Below, in pieces: positions 11,208-24,000 of a DNA stretch of 64,000 nucleotides. Position 1 is the first letter of the stretch. Each line of letters opens with the position of its first letter. Position numbers and translations under genes: made by a program. The notes below the pieces were generated by a model. That model was given only the letters and a program-made list of their open reading frames with translations. It did no database searches and was not told where the DNA came from. The stretch is taken from the NCBI GenBank assembly GCA_029204225.1, contig CM055108.1, positions 48,054,897-48,118,896 of the forward strand. Direction: 5' to 3'. This DNA comes from Diphasiastrum complanatum (taxonomy: Eukaryota; Streptophyta; Lycopodiopsida; Lycopodiales; Lycopodiaceae).

Positions 11208-12239
11208 TCTCAAAAAAACTTCCTCCGCCCTCCCCCTCATCGTCCCTCTCTTTCTCTAGCTTGCATTGCATTTTCGCGATCTTATACCTTGCCTCTCTCT
11301 TTCTCTAATTTTTTTTTTAGAAGTTTCTAAAAGCATGTGTTCTCTCTCAAATCAACGCGTGTGATTTTTAAACTCACTTCAACTACTTTTCAAATACATC
11401 TTAAGGCAAACCTAGACCAATGAAAAGCTCCAAAACCAGTTTTGTATATCATTGATGACATTCATTCTCTCTCTATTTCTCTTTTTCCAAACTTGACACC
11501 CACATGGAAGATGAGAAGATTTTGATTCACGTGGACTAATCAAACACAACAAATGCGCTTTTTCATTGTTGCATACTTTTATTCTCTCTCTCTCTTTGAG
11601 CCTTGACTCCCTTTCACTGATTAATGACAAGTGGGCTATTTGGACTTGCCAATGCACACGCCATGTGACAATAAAGGGCTGTTTGTTGGGCGGATATCAA
11701 AAATTTATATACCAGCCGAGTCAGGGTATTGCAGGTTTTTAGAACATGTAATACCAGTAGGGTATTAACATAAGGAAGTATAGGAGTTGTAGATTGGTAT
11801 AGACCGAGCTAAGATACCAGCCAGTTATCAACCCGAGTATCAACATGTACGAATTGCTATAAATTTTAAAGTGTAATATCATAATTTAAAATATAAAAAA
11901 TTTGAGATATAAAAAATATTGAAAATAGCATTAATATTCAAAATATTAATACTGTGTGTCCAGTAGTAAAATAGTTAATACTGGGTGTCCGGCTCTAAAC
12001 CCTGGTATCAGAAATCGTATAGAAGTGGGATCTTTTTTTTAATACCATGTTATTGACTGGTTTGGACTGCATTGGCCAAACAAGATGCATGCTTAGCAGG
12101 GAATCTCTGTGGTAGAGTCAACTCTCTCACTCATGCTATATGTATTATGGCAATGCCTGAATGTTCTGTTCGGTCCCAACTGCCTCCTTGCCTTCTTTAA
12201 CGCAGGAAGCCTGCAGCAATTCCTATCCTTTCTCTGGAT
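11208..12239 (+). promoter_or_regulatory. Upstream region of CRTISO
   Basis: No protein-coding signal of its own. It should contain the promoter and 5' UTR of the gene that starts at 12,240. A TATATGTATTA stretch near 12,130 lies about 110 bases before the start codon and is one weak TATA candidate. No transcription start can be fixed from the sequence alone. Part of it (11,700-12,060) is AT-rich, with repeated ATACCAG and GGTATT motifs that look like an old repeat. Confidence 0.35.
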
Positions 12240-15200
12240 ATGGCGATGCTACTGCTGCATCTCCATCCTTCCTCCTCTCCCTCGCTCACCTGTCTTCCAT
12301 CTTCCCAGTCCCTCCGCATTCCTACGCAAAAGTCGAACCAATTCTGCTCATGGAGGCCTGGATTTTGCAAACAATCCATCTTTCGCATCAGCTGTAAGGG
12401 ATCATTGACAACTCGAAAGAAAGCCACGGAAATCTCAGCAAAAGCATCGGCTGCTGAAAAACAAGGCACGTATGCCATGGAAATCTCAGAGGAAGCAGCG
12501 GCAGCTGAAAAAGAAGGCAAGTATGATGCTATAGTGATTGGAGCAGGCATTGGAGGCTTGGTGGCCGCTACGCAGCTGGCTATTCGAGGCGCTCGTGTGC
12601 TAGTTCTTGAAAAGTATTTGATTCCTGGCGGAAGTTCTGGTTATTACGAAAGAGATGGCTTCACCTTTGATGTTGGATCCTCTGTTATGTTTGGGTTTGG
12701 TGAGAAGGTAATGCCTGCGTTTCCTGCTCTTCGTCTTCAAGGGATGGGTTACTTCGTCATTTATGGTTTTAGAGAGAGTTCAGGTAATGAAGTTTTGGCA
12801 TTAAAATTCAATTTCCGTAGATATGTATAGAATACTTAATTATAGTTTCTTTTACAGCTAGCTGAAGCGAGGTAGGTCTAAGTATGATTGGTTAGTCAGC
12901 ATATCAACTCGTATTTCTTTGATTCCGGGTTTAGGGTTATCATGCAATTGCCCCATTCTTTACTTGTTTTCTAACATAGTGAGATTGAAGATCATTGTGC
13001 TCAGATCTTTAGACCAGGGTTCTTGCTCAAGAATTTATATCCCCCGCACGGGATATTTTTCAGCAGCTTTGTGGCCTCTTTATTTTTGTTTCAAATAATT
13101 CAATAACCTCCTCATCCACACGTACTCCTTTTGCTGATTACCGAACGTGCTTACTGCAGCTCCTGCCAACATACATACTTGAGAATTTAGCAGAACAAAG
13201 TTCGAATGTTTTACAGGGAACCAAAATCGGAGTGCTCGTAAACATTTCAGAGATTGAGTAATAAGCTCAGAATGAGTTTTTGCATAGAGAGAAATGTGAT
13301 GTGAATACGTCTAGAGGTTGACTTAAGGTTATCCTCTTCCCCTGTCCAGAGTGTACATCCAAATATCCAAATATGTGTGTGTGTGTGTGGGGTGGGGGTG
13401 GGGGTGGGGGTGGGGGTGGGGGGGGGGGGGGGAAGGCCCTCCCTTGAGGGCCTTCCGCCCTGGGAGGACACAGCCCTCGGTATCCCGAGGGGAAGAGGGC
13501 CTTCCCCTGCATAATGCCATGTTTAAACTTTCTTTTTCTTTCGACAGAATCTCTGCAACACTGAATCACTGAATTGCTGATGAGAATTTTGGACAGAATC
13601 TCAAAATTGCTGAATCAGTGACGACAATTCCGGACAGAATGAGTGCTTATTTCACTCACAGGCAAATTTTGCCTCTAAAGGTACATCCAAAATACAAAGA
13701 AAAATTGAAGACTTGGCATTAGGTGAAGTGGAGCCAGTGGGGTTAAGTGTGTTCCGCCTATCACTATCAGCCTGGTGAGCCCAGTAGGACGAGCTCGGTT
13801 CTGGAGATGGAGCTGGTGTCCATTCCAAGGACCCCACTACTACTTGAGATGATCGCCTCTTAATGAGCACAATAAGTAGGTAAGTGTTGAATCTTACTTT
13901 GGGGTTATTTCTGTTGGTTTCAGAGCCAGATTTGTTGCCTTGTGTAAGATCGGTAGAAGCTTAGCAGTTTGTGTTTGTATGCAATGCTTTCTTTCATTGA
14001 TTCAAGGTAGGATTCAAGGGGACTGATGCTTGTTCTATTTTGAGATCTTCGATGCATGGATCTAAGAGGTAAATCTTAAAGTTCTATTGATTGGAGGAAA
14101 AATCGTGCTTGCTAATATATTTGCACGCATGTGGATATTCTGTAATGGTCTTAGTAAGTACACTAGTAGTTTGCTAAACCTTAGGGAAGAAATAGCTTTA
14201 TGCAGATAATGTTTTTGAACACTCGTGTGAGATAATCCTTTGACACAATTTTGAAGGAGTGTACTTTAGCTCTTCTTCATGCACGAGAGCTCAAAAAACA
14301 AAATTAAAATATTCAATCCATGATAGGCTTCAGTGCTTCATTATTTATGTAGTGCAATATCTTGCTAACTCATTCGAAGAAGATCTGTTATTTGCATGCC
14401 AAAGTGACATAGTCAGTGATAGTTTGTTGGAGCAGATAGAACTATGAATATAGAGGGAAGTGAGTATGAAGCATAAAGGCTTTGTATCGATTATGTAGAA
14501 CAACAATGAAACAGCCTATAGTAAGTAACAAAATTTCACATCTTTCCAGAGAAGCATTTGCTTTGTTAGCATAGTAGTTGAATGCATGCCCGATGAGGAA
14601 TTATGCGAAAGAAACATTAAATAAAACATGAGAGAAATCCTAGACATTTGTATGATAGCTCAATGGAGCTTCAACCACCGCTATTAGTTGCTAGACTATT
14701 GATGATTTTGAGCCGTTCAATCAAGAAAACTACTACGATGGCTCCTTAGAGCTAGCTTCAATGGTTAACCATTCAACATGGGTAGACGATGGTGGATCTA
14801 TGTATGAAGGTCCGATGAAGAGAAGTCATGCATAGAGTCTTGTAGATAGCTTTTAAGCCCAAATAGCCTTAGCTTACCAATGATTTAGCTGTTCATTCCA
14901 GCTTACTTTCCGTTATTTAAACTTAGATAGTTTTCGAGAGTGCGAAAAGTCTAAGGGGGAAAGGTGAAATAGAACATTAGGATCAATCTTTACATCTAAG
15001 ATTGTACTATGCAATAGGATTTTGGTATGAGTGATCAAGAGGAAGAATCCGAGGAGACTAGGAAGCGGAAGGAAAGGGGAAAAGCTGTGGAGTCCTATTC
15101 ACCATTTTCATCACCAACTGCAAAGAAAAAGTTTTCCAAGTGGTAGTGGCAAACTGTGCAAGATGGTTTGATATTGGATGAGGGAGAAAGCAGCAATCCT

Positions 15201-18200
15201 GGTGCAAGAAGATCTCAAAGGCAAGCCCAACAGCATGGACACCAAGACAAACTATGCATTTATGACCACTATTTTGGATTCACAAGATCCGCATACATTC
15301 GTTGAGGCAGCAGATGAGAAGGTATGGAAACAAGCCATGCAAGAGGAGTATGACTCCATCCTCAAGAATAATACATGGACTTGGTGAAGCTACCAAAAGG
15401 ATAGCGCATCCTATTGGGTGTAAATGGGTCTATAGGACCAAATACAAATCGGATGGGACCATTGAAAAGCATAAGGCAAGGCTGGTGGCCAAAAGCTATG
15501 CATAACAGGAGGGCTTGGACTATGATGAGACGTTTGCACCTGTGGCTAAGATGACGTCTATCAGGTTGGTTTTAGCATTGGCTACATTTTATGATTGGGA
15601 GGTCCATCAAATGGACATAAAGAGTGCTTTTCTCAATGGACAGCTGGCTGAAGAAGTTTACATGGACCAGCCACAAGGCTTTGAGGCTAAGGGCAAGGAA
15701 TCTGTGGTATGCAAGCTTAAGAAGGCCTCGTACGGTTTGAAACAGGCTCCCAGGGCCTGGTATAGTCGTATTGACGACTATTTTGCCAAGGAGCAATTTA
15801 TAAAAAGCCATTCGGATTGCAACTTGTATGTGAAGGAGGAAGATGGGAACATCGTCTTGATAGTTCTCTACGTGGATGACTTGGTCATCACGGGTAACAA
15901 TGGGAAGCTGATTGCAAAGGTGAAGGCTCATTTGTCAAATGAGCTTGAAATGAAAAATTTGGGTTTAATCCACTATTGCCTAGGTTTGGAGGTTTGGAAA
16001 AAGCAAAATTGTGTGTTTATTTCTCAGGCAAAGTATGCATGTGAAGTCTTAAATAGGTTCAACATGCAAGATTGTGAATGTGTATCTACTCCCATTGATA
16101 CCAGCAGCAAGCCATCTAGGGATGATGGCACTCCTTTCGTGGATGAGAATCTTTATAGGCAGCTGGTGGGCAGCCTGATTTATCTTACCACTTCGAGACC
16201 AGACATTTCCTATGTGGTTGGTGTGGCTAGTTAGTTTATGAGTTCCCCAACGAGGCCCATTGGAAAGCAGCTAAGAGGGTCTTGAGGTATGTCAAGGAGT
16301 GGACTACCTGTTATGTAGAGTACACAGATCACGTCAGCCAGGAGGCTTTACTGATTCGGATTGGGCTGGTGATAGGTGTGATCGGAAGGCAATCGGATGG
16401 CAACCACAGGTTACACATTCAACCTTGGTTCAGGAGCCATTTCTCGGTGCTGCAAGAAACAACCCACTATCACCTTATCATCCACAGAGGCTGAGTACCG
16501 GGCAATGGCAAAGGCTACCTGTGAGGCTATATGGCTTAGGAGACTTCTTGGGGAGGTAAAACTCTCATAGTATGGTCCTACTATTCTTTATTGTGATAGC
16601 TAGAGTTTTATTGAGTTAGCCAAGAATCTTGTGTGCCATGCTCGTGGAGGTGGATCAACACTTCTTACGAGAGAAGATACAAAGTGGAGAAATTCAGCTC
16701 GAGTATTGTGATACTAACGACCATGCAACAAATATCTTTACTAAGGCACTTAGTGGAGAAAAGTTTGAAAAGTTTTGTAGCTGCTTTCATAGTGTGCTTA
16801 CTTTGTCATCATGATATTCCATAGCTAGGCCTTGGATTTTTTTATAAGCATCTCTAACTAAAAGTTCATCTTAATGAATTGATAAAAGAGAGATTTTCTT
16901 GAAGTACCTTTAACAACCTTAAGTCAACCATAAATTTTGAATGATAAGTGTGATGGCAGAAGTTGAAGGTTGATGCATGGATCACATAAGGAACACTTTA
17001 GGGCAAAATTGCATACTCTAAGGTTCTGGGGAATGTAAATGGCTTTCTACTAACCAGTGTGGGTCGATAATGTGATGTAGAACCATGTCTTACTTTTCTT
17101 GCTATACAATGCTAGTTCACGGATTTGTGAACTCCACTCGTGGAGCATCAAAATATTTGGACTCTCTCGAATTGGATTGGGTTGTATAGGACAACTGATT
17201 GGATCGTTTGGATCTCTACTAGGGTCAAAATTTGAAGCAAAGAATTATCTTCAAAGAAAAATTGGTGGTATAGGACATTAGTGATATGAAGACAAATTCT
17301 AGGGCTAAAAGGATCCAATGACAATGGTAGGCCTCAATGTTTTGGACCATGTTTTGAGCCCAAGGAGCCAGATCATTGACATATGTAGGGACATAGCATT
17401 GATTTAGCTAGTTGTGCCATATTATACCCATGTATCTTAATCGAACAATTAAATTGAGTGACATCTAGAACAATGATGGGAATTCGAATGACTAGACCAT
17501 GGACATCCATAGGAAGAGTACATTGATCTAGTTATCCATACTCTTGTAATTGCCAAGATATCATTCAAAGCCTGATTGATAATTTGATTCTGAATAGTAT
17601 CCTTTCACCACCAATCCAGCCTTCCACTTGGCACTTGACTTCCTTAGGCTGAAACAACTTGACTCCCGCCCCCAAATCAGATTATGTGGACATGATTAAC
17701 CTTTGCCATAACCTTGAGAACTTTGCACGAAGATTGACTCCTTTGGTCTCTTTGAACATCTTCCAAGCTACATCAAATATGTAAGCTCACCAACACCCAT
17801 AAAGAAAATGTAATCCTCTTTGATTACCATAGCACCATCGTAGCAACCATAACTAGGAAATAGATCTACAAATGTCAACACCAAATCTCCTACATCGACA
17901 CCCATGCTAGAAACTTGTAATTGTAGTTGGCTCCACTTAGTGTCGATTCCTTGAATTGAATCCACTTCAATTCTCTTGGTATTTTCATAAGTTATCACCT
18001 GTTATGGACTTGTTGGACTTAGCTGAACTACTCCCCCTGGACGTTCATCTTGAAAGCAGTTGATAACACTTCATGTTTGTATTCCCACCACTCCAACAAT
18101 GATTCAAGTCTGTTTATCTCATAACAAACGGTATCTCATAACTTATAGACCTGAATTTTTAATCTTTAAGTTTTAAAAAAAATTATTAAAAAAAAAATCT

Positions 18201-21020
18201 TTTGTAGGCTAGCACATCAATGTGCTAATCTTTACGATTCCATAAATTTTTTTCATAATCAAAATAAACTTATATTTAGGAGGTGGGAAAATGTCTTTTG
18301 ATGGACTTATTTAAGTGTGTTTGCTACCCTTCAGATATAGGTTTATTTTTACTATGGAAAAATGTTCATGAAGGTCTAAAGACTAGCTAGCTAGCCTACA
18401 AAAAAAAAAATCAAGGAAAAAATTCATAAAAAAACGATTTACTTTATTTTAAAATTAATTTTTTTTGGAGTCAACTTGGTTGACACTCCAACGTGCTAGC
18501 CAACTCGCCTCCCAAAAAAAAAGTAATTTATTTATTTTTTAAAAATTTAGTATGTTTTATTTGTAGGCTAGCGCACTGACGTGCTAGCTTTTACAACTTC
18601 ATGAACATTTTGCATAATACAAATAAACCTATATTTAAAGGGTAGCCAAGTGTATTTTGATGGACCTATTTAAAATTTGATGATTAGTGAGATTTTCAAC
18701 TAATTACAAACCACAATCCTTATTTATAAAAAATCATGTGATGACATAAAAATTGTAGCACATGTGCTACCTTTTTGTTGAATTATGGGCAGAGAGAAAC
18801 TCGCAAAACTTGCAAAAAGTTTACTCACAAAATGCCAAGGCCCATTTGAGGAATTTTCAAAGAGGTGGAAGAGATGATGACATAAACATGGGCTTTGATT
18901 CAGGGCCTGATTAGAGTAGAATTAGGAGCTAAGAAATATTGGATCAAAACTATGTACATAATGATGAGAGCTTTCAAGCATTTTGAGTTGGTTCTTCTTC
19001 TAAAGACATTTTCTTATTGTAGCTTGTAAGTCTATGATTAAACCTTTGTTTTTCATGATATATCTGGCCTAGTGAAGCTAGTCTTGATCTTAGAAGGCAA
19101 ATTTGAGTTGGAAAAGGTCCTTATGCAATCTTAATCACTTAGAACAATTTTTGTTTCATTAAAGAATCTCATTATCAGTGATAGCTTGATTGATCTTGGG
19201 TTTGCAAAAATCAAGTGTATTTGTGTTGAAATTGCACCTCTAGTGATTTTGCTTCAATCATAGGTGATGAAGGGCTAACATTTAGATCAATTGGTGTGGG
19301 TGGGTTTGGATCTAATATGTTGTTTTTGTACATCAGAAACTGAGATAGGTCATTTCCAAAAGTTTGATTTAAAATAAGAAAGTTTTGGCTTGGGCATTAT
19401 GCACTTTCTAGCTCGTGGTGAGATAGATCAGTACTTTTTGAGTTATAGTTACATGAAGTAGTACCTCTATTTTGCTCATAGATTTCAATTTGAGATTTTG
19501 AACAAGCGCTTTAAGAGTTTTGCATTGAAATTTGAAATTGCCAGTTTTGCTTGATTTCGATTTTGAATCTTATGAGTTTATGTTTAAAGAATATAGATTG
19601 ATCAAATACATATCCACATGAGGAGAATATACACCTTTGTGAGTGTCCTAAGGGTGATTTGATCTATTCTTCATTGCATTAAACATTTCATGGAGTTTCA
19701 AGCATTTTGGTGTATGTTGGTTGATCATAGACTTCAGGATCTTTGGTGGTCTTGCTAACTTGGTTGTGGAAACTCAATTTAGGTTCGACTAGAATACTAG
19801 ACCAAATCATCCATTTCTCTTACATTTATTTCTTTCATTAAAAATCTCATCCATTTCTAGTTTTTTGTTGGAAGTAGTGAGAGATTGCATTCATCTAACT
19901 ATTCTTTATGGAAAGTTAAAATGAAATCTATTCTTGTACTTGAAGATTTAATGGATATCATTATGAGAAACGTGTTCCCTTTGCGTGATCCTCATCTAAT
20001 TCACATGTCTCACAAGCTTTGATGTACATATAAAGAAATCAATGAGGATCATCTTGTCCAATTGAACTTTGGCAACTCTTATCTTTAGTAGCCCTTTTTC
20101 CCCATTTTGTACTAATTCATTCTCTGGTCATATTAAGATCATATTAATTATGGGAGGTTTATGCTATATATATCTTTAAAATATCTAACTTTTATGGATT
20201 TTAATAAATTTTGATGGTTTATGAATGTCTAAGGTTTTCCTATCATTATAGTCTAATCCAAGAATTCCTTGCATTGATGAAGTAATTATCCCTAGACAAA
20301 GAAAATTCAATTTGCCAACAAGCGCCTTGAATAAATAACTAACCTTGCGGTTAATGACTGATTATGGGGTTCAAAAAAATAAAATCAAAATTATCAAAGT
20401 TATAGATCTAAAGGATGTCGATCTAAACTAGTTCCCCAAGGATACTGCATTACACTACTGGATGGCCGATCAAATCTTGGATTTTAGTCCAATGCAAGAC
20501 TTAGTATCGATCTTCAAAATGATCATGTTATGAATCCAAATCAAGAATTGATTGCTTGATTTCTCAATCAAAAGGACTTCTAGTGGATTGATAATTAGTG
20601 TGCAAGTAACTTGAATGGAAAACTGAAAACAAATATGAAATAGACGGATGACAGTGTGTAACTAGATCATCACTACAATGAATGCCTAGACTCAGTATAT
20701 AGTGGACGATCTAGTCAAATCATAGATGCACAGCGTTTCTGAAACGCGTTTCAGAATCTCATTCAGAAACGCAATTCAGAAACGCGTTTCTGAAAATTAA
20801 AAAAAAAATTCCAGAAACATTTTTTTTTAATTTTTTAATTTTGGTTTTTTTTTGCGCAGTATGGGTATCAGATGAAAGCTCTAATTAAGAGCATAATTAC
20901 TATGTAGTTTGCCGAATGTTTCGGGTGTAGGATGGTCTAGTTTAGGTGCATGAACTCCCAGGTTTACGCTATTGCTCCTTTTAATATAAAAAATCAATAA
21001 AAAAACACAATGCCCCAAAT

Positions 21021-21086
<66 letters not shown>

Positions 21087-24000
21087 ACATCACCTGAATC
21101 GGTTGCCCATGAGTCATTTTGTGAAAATGGCAAAAGAAAACAAGCATTTGGAATGTGGTGTTCAAATCTCGCTAGGCGTGCCGTAACGGCTGAAACTGAC
21201 GCCGCAGGAATCACCGTGGGCATGAAGAAAGGTGGTCTAGAGCCAAACTACGCTCGATTTGGTTGCCTACAGCTCAATGTCAACACTTGCAAAAAATCAA
21301 GCCTACACTTACCAAAAATCGAAAACTGATCGTTTCGCTCTCCACAAAGCTCAGATCCCCCTGGCACCGTGCACACCACCTCCGTATTGCCGAGTAGATG
21401 CCTGCCGACTATGCACACGCCTCGATCGGACACCTATAGCTCAAAATAAAAAAATTTACCTCCACGGCTCTGTATCTGATGCTGCTGAACTGGGATTGAT
21501 GTCTATCTCAGAATCGGATGAGAAATGCATAATCAATTTGATTGTCTGATTTCTTTATAGTAAGGCATGCTATGTAAGCCAATAATGCTGGACTTGATTA
21601 TTCAAAATCTCTCTGAAGGTTTGATTACCAACTCTGTCTTCTTCACTGACAAAGTTTTATTTATTTTGGTCTAATCCTTACCTTGGTTGTGGACAGGGTT
21701 CCTTAAATTTGATGACACGTTCTTTGGAAGCAGTTGGGAAATTGGTGGATTTGATACCGGATCCCACAACAGTTCATTACCACATGCCCAATAGTATTTC
21801 CATTCGTGTACACAGAGATTATGAGCATTTTATTTGTGAGTTGACTGAAAAGTTTCCTCATGAAAAAGAAGGCATAGGCAAGTTCTATGGAGAATGTTGG
21901 AAGGTATATAGTATATACTACAATCCTTCATTTAGTTTGTTTCGCGTAAGCCATTTGGAGCAAGCTCTAACTGGTAGCAGTCTATGAGGTTAATTCAAGG
22001 CATGCAGGTACACAATGCTTTGATTTCTTTGGAGCTTAAATCCTTAGAAGAGCCACTCTATCTACTTGAACAATTTGTACGGAATCCAATCGCATGTCTG
22101 ACACTTGGTTAGTGTTATTCTGTTCCTTATTAGTGATGATGCTGTTATCTGGTAGATTTTTGCTTTTTCTGGTTGTATGCACATTACAACTTGTAATACC
22201 TTGATTATGAAAAATATTGCTTTTCAATTGGTGTGGAATATGAAAATGTTGTATTTCAAATCTCCTAAATGAAAGGTTATTTTAAGCACTGGCTGTCAAT
22301 CTTCTGGTCACCTTCTTAGCAAGGCCCTTGAGGTGCAAGCTCTGTCATTCATGAACTTGTCCAGGTTACTTGACTACAAAAATTGTGATTTTTTTTCCAT
22401 CTAGCTTTGTTTACAACGGAAATATCCCAAAATAATCTTGATGCAGCTTTCTATTACCCTCAAAATGCTGGTGACATTGCAAGGAAATATATCAAGGATC
22501 AGAACCTTTTAAATTTCATTGATGCAGAGGTGAGTATCAGTTTGTAGACATTGTACTGAAATTTCTATATCAAGGAAATTCGCAAGCCTCATGATTTTGT
22601 TTTATCATATTTTCAGCTATGTAATATATTTTCACAATGCTCATATGAATCAATATCCTCTTTTTGATGAGTTCCTCTATGACCTTAGTCATTGCTGGTT
22701 TTATGGACTCAACTTTTACAAGTGCAATTGTTGCAGTGCTTTCTTATCAGTACAGTGCGTGCTTATCGAACCCCCATGATCAATGCAAGTATGGTGAGTC
22801 TGGACTTTCCACTCATTTGAAAAGGCAAGGTAACACTGATGATTTCTGGGCTGAAGTGTATTATGTGCATGAGGATTTTAGTTTACACAAAAGTGTTTTG
22901 GTGCTTCCTGCCATCCTCGTACCAGATGTGCCCCATGATTTTGGAAAATTGGAGGTGTCGGTTTGGCGTGATGAATGCTGCATATTTTTTCATGATATTC
23001 ACTTTTAAAAGAGGATAATCGAATTTAGACAAAGATTCGTTTGCCTACTAGAGTTGACACAACGTGTGAAGGACCATTCTTTCTTCCACCATGGTGACCG
23101 TTGCAAATGTTTTATTTTTCCAACCGGCAGTTATTCATTCTCACATTTTGTCAAATTGTTGGATAGGCTACATATGGAATTCTTTTGGAAAAAGCTTAAG
23201 TTTACTTCCTTTTTTCTATGATATGTAGTTATAATAAGATAATGCCATATTAGTTCTAAATACATGCAAAGTCAAAACTTTGCTCTTGTAGCAAACAATT
23301 CATGTACTTGAAAAAAACATATGCCTGTTAAAAAAATGAAATCCATTGAGACATCGGATTTGATTTTAATGTTCATAGGGTTCCTTGCTCACAAGAATCA
23401 ATAAAGTTCAAAGACCCTAAGGGGGCCAAGGGATCGAGAGGTACAAGAGTGGAGTACAGCAGTGTGAAAGCTGTACAGCTTAAAAAATAAGAATAACTAT
23501 CACAAGTTTTCATTGACTGAGCGAGCACAACTTGCTGAGGTAACTTTTGATCTCTTTGGGAGAGGAACTTTGCAACCACAATGGGAATTTGCGAGAACAG
23601 ACCATGATAGAGCCCTTTGATGAGAGAGGGATACAAAACTGCACTTAGTTCCTCTTGACAAAGCAAGACTGAAATCTTTTAAAGCCTTTATTAATAATCC
23701 AACAAGGTAAAGTATAGCTGAAAAGTAAAATACAGTACTGTAAAGCACCATAAAGCATAACCACTTTTAAGACGTCCAGCTGATACCTGCCACCATCCCA
23801 CAAAACAAAACCGCTCAAGTTAGTTTAGTGAGGAAGACAGGTGTCATAGCTGAACGACAGTTGTTATTCATGTCCAAAAGAAGTTATACTACTTAACAAC
23901 TAATAACATTCTAATTCTTAGTCCAATCTTCCCAGACAAACGGTGTATTAGCGATAGGCCAAGCCGTTATATCACCGTATCAGGGCGAGTGCCATACTGA

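Noticed and set aside
13247-13572. Proline-rich and glycine-rich frames on both strands
   Set aside because: Translation of the G-rich repeat and hairpin block; no conserved domain.
15572-15931. 119-codon minus-strand frame
   Set aside because: Antisense shadow of the copia reverse transcriptase.
17768-17998. 76-codon minus-strand frame
   Set aside because: Protein-like composition but no recognisable family or conserved context.
23373-23751. Minus-strand frames over the left 215-bp repeat
   Set aside because: No similarity; repeat copy at 27904 does not keep the same frame beyond the repeat.
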